Shown: positions 41,278 to 50,104 of the stretch, in pieces
Layout: each line of letters starts with the position of its first letter
Position numbering within the stretch: position 1 is the first letter of the stretch
Assembly: GCA_018821305.1 (NCBI GenBank)
Contig: JAHJMN010000177.1
Span: 1 to 56,896 of the forward strand
DNA length: 56,896 nt
Direction of reading: 5' to 3'
Origin: Myxococcota bacterium
GTDB lineage: Bacteria; Myxococcota_A; Polyangia; HGW-17
Translations under genes and position numbers: made by a program
Notes under the pieces: model-generated
What the model saw: the letters and a program-made list of their open reading frames with translations, nothing else
Told to the model about the DNA's origin: nothing
Databases searched by the model: none

Positions 41278-42828
41278 TTATTCCCAGTCTTCAATTTTTC
41301 TTAGACCATTTTCATCATACTTATCCATTACAGATTTTTTCGGAATAATGAGAATTTTACTTTTATGTACTGCAGGTTTTGCTGATTTTTTCTTTATTAT
41401 TGATGGCATGACAACATTTTGATTTTTTGTCACTTCAGGATTCCCGGATGGCTTCTTTATATTTTTTTCCGTTTCCTGAACAGGTTTAATATAAATCAAC
41501 TTTACTTCTTTCATTTCCGGTGGATTTTCCAGTTGTATCTTTTTATCAGGCTTGGAATCCAAAGTATGCTCAATAGATGAAGCAGAATCTTTCGCCGACT
41601 TTTTTCTATTTTTATCCTTTAACTTGAATAAAAAGATCCCTCCAGCAACCAATGTTATTGATATAATTATTAATAATCCAAACAGCCCAAACTTCTTCCA
41701 ACTGAATTTTTTTTCCTGTACCGAAGGTTCCTGTTTTTTTATTCCCGGAACTGTAATGGTTCCTGTTTCCTCCGATACTTGAGAAATCGCATCCTTAGGT
41801 ACCAGGGCTGTCGGTTCAATTGGATGGACAAGGGTTTGCTGCATATGAATATCTTCATCCAGTATGGATAAATCTGTACTTGCAGTAAAAAATTCACGAA
41901 CTGGTAAAACTGGTTCCTCTCCAACCGTTGCAAAACGATCGCAGATGGAACTGCAAATATTTCCTAAAAAGGCAGTTTCATCAGAGTTTATTATTTTTTC
42001 GATTTCTGTGACAGCCTCCGCTGCAGAAGAAAATCGATTTGCCGGATCCGGCGCGAGGAAGCAATAAAGAAGTGCATCAATGCTGCTGTCAAGGTCTGAT
42101 CTTAACTTTGAAGGAGGAACATAATATCCTGAAATAATCTCCCCGTATACATCCTGTCCCTTTTTAATATAGCGTTTTTGACCTGTCAGCATTTCCCAGA
42201 GCACCAATCCCAGAGAAAAAATATCACTCCGGGCATCAAGTTCTTCTCCTCTGGCTTGCTCAGGGGAAAGATAATGAAGCTTTCCTCTCACCATATTTGA
42301 CTTTGTATAACTCACAGCATTTTTAAATTTTGCTATTCCAAAATCTGCCAACTTCACTTCTCCATTTCTGGAGATCATTATGTTGTGAGGACTAATATCT
42401 CTGTGAATAAGCTCCAGACGAGATCCGCAGTCATCCAGAAAGTTCCAGGCATAGTGCAATGCTCTCAAAATTTGCTTTCCGATAAAAAATACTTGAGGAG
42501 GAGACAAAACACCGGTGTTACTGGATATTAATTTTCTGAGATCTATACCGTCAATAAATTCCATGGCAATATAGTGAAAACCCTCAGTAACTTGATTAAA
42601 TTCATAGACTTTAACAATACATGGATGATCAAGAAGAGCTGCAAGTGCTGCTTCTTTCTTAAACATTTCAACAAATTCAGGTTCACTTAGAAGGGATGGA
42701 GAAATAACCTTCACCGCAAGATGTTTGCGAAAGCCATCTGGGCCGTGAAGCCAAGCACGGTATATATTTGCCATTCCACCAGAGGCAATTTTTTCAACAA
42801 GTTCAAATCTCTCAGATAACGAATACAT
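41278..42828 (-). CDS. Membrane-anchored Ser/Thr protein kinase
   Basis: 516 residues. The kinase domain (about 8-282) has the glycine-rich loop ASGGMANIYRA, Lys40, HRDISPHN with catalytic Asp144, DFG (162-164) and SPEQARG (188-194). The DISPHN variant is common in myxobacterial kinases. A linker (283-380), one membrane segment (381-402) and a Lys/Pro-rich periplasmic tail follow, without a recognised sensor domain such as PASTA. It phosphorylates unknown targets. It is convergent with the L,D-transpeptidase gene, whose stop lies two bases away. Confidence 0.92.
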   Translation of the reverse strand: MYSLSERFELVEKIASGGMANIYRAWLHGPDGFRKHLAVKVISPSLLSEPEFVEMFKKEAALAALLDHPCIVKVYEFNQVTEGFHYIAMEFIDGIDLRKLISSNTGVLSPPQVFFIGKQILRALHYAWNFLDDCGSRLELIHRDISPHNIMISRNGEVKLADFGIAKFKNAVSYTKSNMVRGKLHYLSPEQARGEELDARSDIFSLGLVLWEMLTGQKRYIKKGQDVYGEIISGYYVPPSKLRSDLDSSIDALLYCFLAPDPANRFSSAAEAVTEIEKIINSDETAFLGNICSSICDRFATVGEEPVLPVREFFTASTDLSILDEDIHMQQTLVHPIEPTALVPKDAISQVSEETGTITVPGIKKQEPSVQEKKFSWKKFGLFGLLIIISITLVAGGIFLFKLKDKNRKKSAKDSASSIEHTLDSKPDKKIQLENPPEMKEVKLIYIKPVQETEKNIKKPSGNPEVTKNQNVVMPSIIKKKSAKPAVHKSKILIIPKKSVMDKYDENGLRKIEDWE

Positions 42829-42989
42829 AATTCACCAATAGTATTCTATTTTCCTTCTTATGCAAAGACGGTTGCATTTTTATGTGTTTTTTTTTCTTCT
42901 TCGCAAGAAAAAAATTTAAATATTTCTTTTCCTGTCAGGAATTTCGGGGAAATTATAAGCAAAATATTGTTTTAACTTTTTTCTGATAC

Positions 42990-43018
42990 TTGACTTGGAA
43001 CTGCCAAAAATGCACAAT
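42990..43018 (+). promoter_or_regulatory. Possible promoter before trmB region
   Basis: TTGACT (42990-42995), 17 bases, CACAAT (43013-43018). If real, transcription starts near 43025, which would force the small coiled-coil ORF to begin at or after its own second ATG. The two assignments therefore compete. Confidence 0.3.
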
Positions 43019-43183
43019 GCACTAATGGAAACTAATTTTGAGAATTCAGATAAACTTGTGGATGAAATAAAAAAAATACATGATCAATTTCTGCGAACTA
43101 TAGCGAAATTGACCATCCTTCAGAGCGAAATTTCGTCTATCCGAGAGGATCTCGCCCGATTAAAAGAAATTCTCAAATCCTGA
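43010..43183 (+). CDS. Small coiled-coil protein
   Basis: 57 residues from the first ATG; a second ATG lies five codons on. The sequence is one long amphipathic helix (NSDKLVDEIKKIHDQFLRTIAKLTILQSEISSIREDLARLKEILKS) with heptad spacing, so a coiled coil is likely. No strong Shine-Dalgarno is present. It lies 36 bases upstream of trmB. Function is unknown; it may pair with itself or another coil. Confidence 0.5.
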   Translation: MHNALMETNFENSDKLVDEIKKIHDQFLRTIAKLTILQSEISSIREDLARLKEILKS

Positions 43184-43219
43184 ATTAAATCATACGTCTG
43201 ACAATATAACAGGAATGAT

Positions 43220-43840
43220 ATGTCCAAGCGAATACGGCACCATGTAAATCCCCTTTCCATGAGTTATCTGGATTTTGAGATCTCTCCCCCTGAACTTTCT
43301 GGTCATTTTACTGAAGTTGAAATCGGTTGTGCCGAAGGCGAATTCTTGTTTGAAAGATACGGGGACTGTCCGGATCATCAAGTTATTGGCCTTGAAATAA
43401 GGAGATCTCTCGTAGACGAAATAAATGATAAATCGCGAAATTTTGGTCTCAAGGGAATAAGTGCCGTTTTTTGCAATGTTAATACACATATGACTGAACT
43501 ATTTCCTGCAGGAAGTGTTGATAGATTTTTTGTAAATTTTCCAGACCCCTGGTTTAAAAAAGATCATCACAAACGAAGAATAGTAAGTCCCGCACTGGTT
43601 GCCGATCTCATCTCGTGTCTGCGAAGCGGTGGTGAAATTTTTTTCCAGAGTGATATATTTGATCTTGCCATGGACGCCATGGCTGTTTTTGAGGAAAATG
43701 GTCCTCCACAAATCCGAAACGTTTCCGGCGAATGGTCTTTTATGAAGGAAAACCCCTTTAAAACCATGAGTCGAAGAGAGCGTTTCGTCACGGAAGAAGG
43801 CCTCCGCGTATGGCGAATGCTTTATCGATTATCCTGCTAA
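43220..43840 (+). CDS. trmB: tRNA (guanine-N7-)-methyltransferase
   Basis: 206 residues with AGGA upstream. It methylates G46 in the variable loop of tRNA using S-adenosylmethionine. Seen: SAM-binding VEIGCAEGEFLF (34-45), GLEIRRSLV, and the diagnostic FVNFPDPWFKKDHHKRRIV. The length is normal. Its last 31 bases overlap the start of the transglutaminase-like gene, implying coupled translation of two unrelated products. Confidence 0.94.
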   Translation: MSKRIRHHVNPLSMSYLDFEISPPELSGHFTEVEIGCAEGEFLFERYGDCPDHQVIGLEIRRSLVDEINDKSRNFGLKGISAVFCNVNTHMTELFPAGSVDRFFVNFPDPWFKKDHHKRRIVSPALVADLISCLRSGGEIFFQSDIFDLAMDAMAVFEENGPPQIRNVSGEWSFMKENPFKTMSRRERFVTEEGLRVWRMLYRLSC

Positions 43841-45207
43841 CGATTCTTTTATCTCAAACTCGGGTTCTACATGTTCCATTTGATGAGGAAGCTTTCAAAA
43901 AAAGCCTTCTTAATAAATCATCAGGCAACTCCTCAAGTGGAACCGACAATAAAAATTCTTCAAGTTCAAACTCATCAAACTCATCAGGGCCGTCTTCGCC
44001 AATGATGTCTCATGAGAATCATGCGGGCATTCAGGATGCCATAATGAAAATAATTACCCGCCAGAGCAGTAGAATTGAGAAAAAAATTGATAAAAAATCT
44101 CATACAATGCCTCTGGATCAATTTACTGATAAATGGACTCCTCCACGAACACCCACGGAGTCCGTTTTTGAGCCACCAGTTTACCCCTGGGAACGAATTT
44201 ATGTACATAATATAGTCAATATTAAAGATTATAGAAAAAATCCTTCAAAAGCATATATTTATACTGCATCTGAAACAAATCCTCTCCGGAGTGTGACTTT
44301 AACAAAAATCCAAACACCGGAGAAATTCAGTTTTTTTTGGGCTGACTACAAATTCAAATATCCCGGAAACTATCAGGTTTTGCCTGGAGTCGCCCCAAGG
44401 ATGTTTTTTACTGAGCTCATTTCCGGCAGAATTGAACCAGAAACAAGACTCTGGAAGGACTCCAATGACATTTACTATATTGGCCCGCTGGAATCTGTAT
44501 CTCTTAAAATCAGAATGAGAATTGCCGCTGATAAATCTTACTTCGAAAAATATCGCATTCGCGATACTCCAATTCCAAATGGATCCTGGTATGATGGAGA
44601 TCATATCATAAGGTCCGCTGTTAAACGTCACATTGGAAATTTCCGAACGCGAAAAAAACTCGTAGATTCTTTATTTAAATATTTTCACAGTTTTAAAGTT
44701 GAGCCACTCACTGCAGGACCCTCCAGACTTCCGGTTTTCGAACGAATTCTGATTGAAAAACGTGGTGTCTGTCGTCATCGAGCAATACTTTTCACTGCTA
44801 TTTTAAAAGCATATGGTTTTAAAATACGTATGGTTTTTAATGATGTTCATGCTTTTACGGAGCTCTTTGATGATCAGGGACGCTGGGTTCGGGTAGATCT
44901 CGGCGGTGCAGTTTTACCAGACATAAATCCCAATAACAGCGATGCACAAAGACGATCTCAACCAAAGCCCTATCAGTGGATTCTTACGGGAAATACCATT
45001 TTAAAATCAGGAATGAAAACCACTGTGCGCATCGAACATGTTACAACCCCTCCAGCTTTTTTCTGGTTAGCCCTGGTAAATGAAAAGAAAAAAGTAATTC
45101 AAAAATATGAAGTAGTACCGGTAAAAGATTCTTCCGAGGATCCAATTGAAGTTTTAATACCAACACTGAAACCAGGCAACTACACATTCACTGTATTAAC
45201 ACAGTAA
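43810..45207 (+). CDS. Exported transglutaminase-like protein
   Basis: 465 residues. The N-terminus has a signal-like segment (1-16), then a Ser/Asn-rich low-complexity stretch (36-62). The transglutaminase-like fold has a Cys-His-Asp triad at Cys321 (RGVCRHRAILF), His347 (DVHAFTEL) and Asp363 (VRVDLGG). Such proteins act as cysteine proteases or peptide cross-linkers. The N-terminal 200 residues contain Trp/Tyr-rich strands without a named domain. The start overlaps trmB by 31 bases; its location outside the cytoplasm is inferred. Confidence 0.84.
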   Translation: MANALSIILLTILLSQTRVLHVPFDEEAFKKSLLNKSSGNSSSGTDNKNSSSSNSSNSSGPSSPMMSHENHAGIQDAIMKIITRQSSRIEKKIDKKSHTMPLDQFTDKWTPPRTPTESVFEPPVYPWERIYVHNIVNIKDYRKNPSKAYIYTASETNPLRSVTLTKIQTPEKFSFFWADYKFKYPGNYQVLPGVAPRMFFTELISGRIEPETRLWKDSNDIYYIGPLESVSLKIRMRIAADKSYFEKYRIRDTPIPNGSWYDGDHIIRSAVKRHIGNFRTRKKLVDSLFKYFHSFKVEPLTAGPSRLPVFERILIEKRGVCRHRAILFTAILKAYGFKIRMVFNDVHAFTELFDDQGRWVRVDLGGAVLPDINPNNSDAQRRSQPKPYQWILTGNTILKSGMKTTVRIEHVTTPPAFFWLALVNEKKKVIQKYEVVPVKDSSEDPIEVLIPTLKPGNYTFTVLTQ

Positions 45208-45210
45208 CTA

Positions 45211-46998
45211 TTAATTTCCTAATAACTTTAACGAATTAACATGTTTTTCCAGTACCAAAGATCTTTGACAGGAAGGCTTATGACCTAATTTGCATGCTAT
45301 TTTGTATAGAGTCGAAGCCCATTTTAATTTTTTTTGACCAAAAACTCCGTTTTCAAAAAAATATGCAAGTGTTGCGCATGATAGTTGGCCTGCCTCTCCA
45401 TCACCCCACTCACATCCAATATCAAGGTATTTCTTAATATGCAGATAGTCTGATAGTGTTTTTGCTGTTTTTATCTTTCTATATGAATATTGAAAACAAG
45501 CTGGAGCATGCCTGCTTCCACATGATCGCTTAAGTAATTTTTCTGCCTTACTGATACTTTCAAAATAATAATTACCGGTAAGTATTTCAGATGCAAGTTC
45601 AGTACATCCGGTATCGTTCATAAAGTGGCAAGCTTTCTTAAGATATGGAATTGCTTTATTTTTGTCTTTTTTTCCACTTGCATTGGTACGATACAAGAGT
45701 CCTAATAAAGCACAACTATGATGATTATTATAAGAGCACTGTTTCTCAAGCATCGTTTTTGCTATAAAAACATTCTGCTCTGTCCCGACCCCCGTTACTA
45801 TAGATTTTGCCACCATTGAGCATGCAAACATATTGCCTTTTTTGCAGGATTTCTGAAAATATTGGAACCCTAATTTTTCCTTATCTGCTTGTTTTTCTTT
45901 CATGTATATTGATGCAAGATTATTACAGGAAATTGAATACCCTTTATCACAGCCTGCCTTAAATAATTTTATGGCCATCTCATGGTTTTTTGCTACCCCA
46001 TTTCCCCAATAATATATCCAGCCCATACTTATACATGCTTGGTTCATCCCCCTTGAACAAAAATAGTCCAATTTTTTAAAAGATTTGCTTCTTTCTTTAT
46101 TAACGCCTCTACCAAAATATAAAGATACATTCTTTGAAATGCATGCTCTAATTGAACCCATTTTACATGCTCTTTCATACATCTTATAACTTCTTGAAAA
46201 ATCATAATCTTCAAAATATCCTCCTATCAGAAAATCACCAATAACTTTGCAACTCGTTGAAATTCCTTTTTCACAACTATATTTATGAAGAATAAAAGAT
46301 TTTTTTAAATCGTATTCTCTAAAGGTGGCATCGAAATAAAAATTAGCTAAATTATTACAAAATTCCGGGTTCCCCCTTTTACATAGTTTGACAACTGTCG
46401 GGATATCCTCAATGGAAAAAAATTGATATCCACTCTGTTTTACCTTTATAAACTCGGCCCTTTTTACAACATGCTGTTCATAATCGGCACAACTTTCAAT
46501 ATCTCCTTTATCGCAAAGCTTTTTAAGCAGTTGAATTCCTACATTGAAGTTTTCTATAGTATCCGTTTTATGGCTATAGGCGAATACACGACATGAATAA
46601 ATATTGCCATTATTACATTGTGTCTGAAGTGTGTTTTTTATTTTCTGAAAGTTTTCGTCAAAATCTAGATAACTAGATTTTTTTGCATATTCAGTACATG
46701 ATTTCTTATTTCCACCCGAGCATCCTTTTAATAATAATTCCATGCCTTTTTTTAAATCTACTGGAGTTCCATCAATGCCACCTGCATATGACATTCCAGC
46801 TTTATAGCAACTGGAATAATTTTTATTTCCACAAAGATAAGTGTGTTTTCCGCGCTCAAGATACCCTTTTTCAGAATGAATAAAATTAATATCCAGAGAA
46901 AAACTGAGTTTTTTTCCTCCAACTACTAAGTCATTATTCTGTAAAAAAACACATGAAGTTAACAAGGGAACTAAAAGAAAAAAATAACCTGATTTCAT
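45211..46998 (-). CDS. Sel1-repeat lipoprotein, Cys-rich
   Basis: 595 residues with a GAGG Shine-Dalgarno and lipobox LLTSC (Cys16). About a dozen Sel1-like repeats follow, of the pattern A-x-x-L/Y-x-x-x-C-x-x-G-x2-x-S/A-C (for example LKKSCHF-type, FKAGCDKGYSISCNNLAS, YFQKSCKKGNMFACSMVA). Each repeat pairs two cysteines, as in Helicobacter Hcp proteins, so the periplasmic or surface domain is held by many disulfides. Sel1 proteins bind other proteins or peptidoglycan. Codon use is very AT-rich. It is convergent with the transglutaminase-like gene (3 bases apart). Confidence 0.88.
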   Translation of the reverse strand: MKSGYFFLLVPLLTSCVFLQNNDLVVGGKKLSFSLDINFIHSEKGYLERGKHTYLCGNKNYSSCYKAGMSYAGGIDGTPVDLKKGMELLLKGCSGGNKKSCTEYAKKSSYLDFDENFQKIKNTLQTQCNNGNIYSCRVFAYSHKTDTIENFNVGIQLLKKLCDKGDIESCADYEQHVVKRAEFIKVKQSGYQFFSIEDIPTVVKLCKRGNPEFCNNLANFYFDATFREYDLKKSFILHKYSCEKGISTSCKVIGDFLIGGYFEDYDFSRSYKMYERACKMGSIRACISKNVSLYFGRGVNKERSKSFKKLDYFCSRGMNQACISMGWIYYWGNGVAKNHEMAIKLFKAGCDKGYSISCNNLASIYMKEKQADKEKLGFQYFQKSCKKGNMFACSMVAKSIVTGVGTEQNVFIAKTMLEKQCSYNNHHSCALLGLLYRTNASGKKDKNKAIPYLKKACHFMNDTGCTELASEILTGNYYFESISKAEKLLKRSCGSRHAPACFQYSYRKIKTAKTLSDYLHIKKYLDIGCEWGDGEAGQLSCATLAYFFENGVFGQKKLKWASTLYKIACKLGHKPSCQRSLVLEKHVNSLKLLGN

Positions 46999-47065
46999 TT
47001 TATCCTCAACGTATAAATTTTCCTTTGACTTTGTATTCTTTCTTTAATCTATTTGCAAGTTTTAT

Positions 47066-47310
47066 TAGACCGCTTCATTAGTAAAAGGATCGAAATCTAA
47101 AGAGTGAATACTTGCTTTCGGTCTTTGTAATTAACCATTGATATTGAATGTTTATGACCTGAGCCTGAGCCTGATTGCCTGACTGCCTGAGTCCCTGTTT
47201 AAAATTTCAGGGATACAGGTAAGCAGTAGCAGGAACAGGAAATCAGGGGGCTCATTCCTGAAGAATTTCTTTAAAACGAGTCACAATCGTATTACTCAGG
47301 AAGCGGTCTA
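47066..47310. repeat. GACCGCTT/CCTG element, complete copy C5a
   Basis: 245 bases with perfect 11-base ends: TAGACCGCTTC at 47066-47076 and GAAGCGGTCTA at 47300-47310. Inside are GTAATTAACCATTGATATTGAATG, a CCTGAG array, a CCCTGTTTAAAATTTCAGGG turn, a CAGG array and ACGAGTCACAATCGTATTAC. The terminal TA on both sides may be a target duplication. This is the best-defined copy. Confidence 0.88.
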
Positions 47311-47534
47311 GAACGCTTCAATAAAAATATGATAGTTCTTTATGCCTCAAGAACACTTACCTTCAAAGTAAACGCCCCTGCTCCCTGACTCCCTGTTTTG
47401 CTGCCTTCCTGGCTACCTGAAATAGATTAATTTATATAGTAATACTCTGACTCAACCAAAGTGGGCATCGCTGTAAAACCACGCTGGAGCTTTACTTTAA
47501 AACGAGTCACTATCTTATTGCTCAGGAAATGGTC
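47309..47534. repeat. GACCGCTT/CCTG element, degenerate copy C5b
   Basis: It starts TAGAACGCTTCAATAAAAAT directly at the end of C5a. It then carries ACCTTCAAAGTAAACGCCC (reverse of part of 6.66 kb), a CCTG-rich tract (CCCTGCTCCCTGACTCCCTG), and ends AACGAGTCACTATCTTATTGCTCAGGAAATGGTC just before recN's stop. No gene lies in the 536 bases between the Sel1 gene and recN. Confidence 0.7.
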
Positions 47535-49250
47535 TCAGTAAACAGCGGGGTATGCGGACTTTAAATCTGAATTTTTGATCATTTTTTCCGCTAGACTGAG
47601 GGATTCCGGGGAAACGCCACCCATCATGCGAGCAATTTCTTTAATGCGCTCATCAAGAGAAAGGGCGCGAACAGTTGTACTTGTAGTTCCATCGACAATT
47701 TCTTTGGAGACAACAAAATGATGATCTGCAAAAGCCGCTATCTGGGGGAGATGTGTTATACAGATAAGTTGTCGGGATAACGCAACTGTTTTCAATTTCA
47801 AACCAACCGCATTTGCAGTTGTCCCACCTATTCCCGCATCCACTTCATCGTAAATAGAGGTAAGTTGGGGTGAAGAACTTACACAGGCACATTTAATTGC
47901 AAGGTGAATTCGGCTGATTTCGCCACCGGAAGCACTTTCTGAAACGGGACGAAGAGCAAGACCGGGATTAGCGGAAAATAAGAAAGACGCTTTATCACTT
48001 CCTGATGGAGTCAGAAATGCTCCATTATATAATTTCCAATCTTCAGCATTTGCTGGTGCTTTTTTTGGTGTTATCTCAATGCGAAAAACTGCCCCGGTAA
48101 AACCAAGATGCCCCAGTTCCTGTGATACGCGCTTTTCCAGATCCGACGCAGCTTTATGACGTAATTCCGTCAATTCAACACAAAGATCAGCTGTTTCCTT
48201 GCGAAGAGATAAAACTTGCTTTTCCAGTTTTTCAACACCGAAAGAAACTTCGTTCAAAGAGGCAAACTCATCTTCCAGAGCCTGCATGACGGAAATGAGT
48301 CTATCCGCATCTTCAACTCCATGCTTGCGTATAAGCTTTTCATAAGAATGAAGTCTGGCCTCCACAAAATCAGGATCTGCGTCCGCATCCTCAAATTCAC
48401 CGAGATTGCGAAAAATTCCTGCGGCTTCGGTGCACAGAATCCGGGCTTCCTCCAGAATATCAGATACATGCTCCATTTGAGGCTCGGATTTGGCAAGAGC
48501 TCTTGCTTTGCGGATAATTTCAAAAAGGCTCCCTGAAACACTTGAGTCTCCCGAATAGAGCAATTCTTCTGCCCACAGGGAAGTAGATAAAATATCCTGC
48601 ATCGAAGCCAGTTTGCGTCTCAACTTCAGAAGATTTTCGTACTCACCAGCTTTGGGGGAAACTGATCTAAGCTCTTCTAATAAAAATTCAAGGTTTTCCA
48701 TACGTGAGGTTCGGTTAGCAAGCTTTTGTTTTAAATCATCTAAATTTCGTGCGGCTTTTTCCAGAGATTCATAACTCATTCTCAAATTTTCGAAAACATC
48801 GGTCTGAGAAATTATTGAATCAACCATGCTTATATAACTGGCACTTGAAAGCAGTTTCTGATGATCGTGCTGACTTGTGAGTTCAATAAGTTCTCCCGTT
48901 AACTCCGCCAATGTTTGTATATTTGATAATGATCCCTGAATACGAACTCGACTTCTTCCCTGCGTTGTAAGTGTTCTCTCGATAATTATCTCATCCCCAT
49001 TTTCATCAGAAAACTCTTCTAAACGACCAAGAATATCAGTTTGAGTAATTGTAGCTCCTACTTTAGCATTATCCTGACCCGTTCGAATCCATTGAGAGGA
49101 TGCTCTCCCACCCCGGAGCATCTCCAGAGCCTGCACTATCATGGATTTACCCGCCCCGGTTTCCCCCGTTATAACGTTGAGCCCTGGACCAAATTCTATT
49201 TCCACGTCGCTTATAACTGCAAGGTTGGAAATTGAAAGGTATTCAAGCAT
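47535..49250 (-). CDS. recN: DNA repair protein RecN
   Basis: 571 residues. An SMC-like ATPase that acts in recombinational repair of double-strand breaks. Walker A is GETGAGKS (29-36), then a long coiled coil (about 155-365), then the C-terminal ATPase half with SASGGEISRIHLAIKCA and SIYDEVDAGIGGTTA. The start overlaps nadK by eight bases (ATGCTTGA). Order asnS-nadK-recN; nadK next to recN is common in bacteria. Confidence 0.95.
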   Translation of the reverse strand: MLEYLSISNLAVISDVEIEFGPGLNVITGETGAGKSMIVQALEMLRGGRASSQWIRTGQDNAKVGATITQTDILGRLEEFSDENGDEIIIERTLTTQGRSRVRIQGSLSNIQTLAELTGELIELTSQHDHQKLLSSASYISMVDSIISQTDVFENLRMSYESLEKAARNLDDLKQKLANRTSRMENLEFLLEELRSVSPKAGEYENLLKLRRKLASMQDILSTSLWAEELLYSGDSSVSGSLFEIIRKARALAKSEPQMEHVSDILEEARILCTEAAGIFRNLGEFEDADADPDFVEARLHSYEKLIRKHGVEDADRLISVMQALEDEFASLNEVSFGVEKLEKQVLSLRKETADLCVELTELRHKAASDLEKRVSQELGHLGFTGAVFRIEITPKKAPANAEDWKLYNGAFLTPSGSDKASFLFSANPGLALRPVSESASGGEISRIHLAIKCACVSSSPQLTSIYDEVDAGIGGTTANAVGLKLKTVALSRQLICITHLPQIAAFADHHFVVSKEIVDGTTSTTVRALSLDERIKEIARMMGGVSPESLSLAEKMIKNSDLKSAYPAVY

Positions 49251-50103
49251 TTGTGGACTCCCGGATCCCCCAACTCAGTTTATGTCTGAGGACATTAAAA
49301 ATCGAGTAATCCTGAGGCAAAATAACTTGAAGAGGTAATGCACTGTGGGAAACATGAAGTTCGTCGCCGCAGCGGACAGGAAGACCACGCTGACCATCAA
49401 TAGTAATATATCCGTCATTTTTCAACTCAACACGAAGACATGATGCTGCAGGTATAACCATGGGCCGCTGGGTTAACTGATGAGGACAAATTGGAACAAT
49501 ACTTATACAGTCCATTCCAGGATATAGCACAGGTCCCCCCGCTGCGAGAGCATAGGCAGTCGAACCCATTGGCGTTGATATAATAAGTCCATCACTCTTC
49601 ATATTTGTCATAAACATATTATCAACATGACAATTAATTTCTAAAAGTCTGGCCATATTCTGGTGATTAATAACACAGTCATTTGCAGCAATGGAATGAA
49701 AAATCCTTTCTCCATTCCGGAAAACCCCTGCATCCAGACGCATTCTTTCGCGTATTTCAAGCTTACCTTCAAGAGCAGCTTCTATCCCAGTATGGCTGGT
49801 CACATGAGTAAAAGGAGTAAGAAATCCAAGAGATCCCATGTTTATGCCAATAATTGGAATTGTCTGAGTGTCCATAAGAGATGCGGCATGTAAAAAAGTC
49901 CCATCTCCACCGGAAACAATCATCAGTTGAGCATTTGAAATAAGTTCCGCCCCGGGGAGTGGTTTTGCAGATGATATATCCACACCATGTTCACAGAAAA
50001 CTGTAACATTCAGGGTTGAAAGCCAGGCAGTAACTTTCCTTGCGAAATCAAGAGCTTTAGTATCACCCTTTTTTACTATAAGGACTACATTGGATATACT
50101 CAT
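49243..50103 (-). CDS. nadK: NAD kinase
   Basis: 286 residues from the ATG one base after the asnS stop; an upstream in-frame start lies within asnS. It phosphorylates NAD to NADP in the cytosol. GGDGTFLHA (65-73), NMGSLGFLTPF, the SDGLIISTPMGSTAYALAAGGP block and DGQRG are all intact. It is translationally linked to recN and asnS on one transcript. Confidence 0.95.
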   Translation of the reverse strand: MSISNVVLIVKKGDTKALDFARKVTAWLSTLNVTVFCEHGVDISSAKPLPGAELISNAQLMIVSGGDGTFLHAASLMDTQTIPIIGINMGSLGFLTPFTHVTSHTGIEAALEGKLEIRERMRLDAGVFRNGERIFHSIAANDCVINHQNMARLLEINCHVDNMFMTNMKSDGLIISTPMGSTAYALAAGGPVLYPGMDCISIVPICPHQLTQRPMVIPAASCLRVELKNDGYITIDGQRGLPVRCGDELHVSHSALPLQVILPQDYSIFNVLRHKLSWGIRESTNA

Positions 50104-50104
50104 T

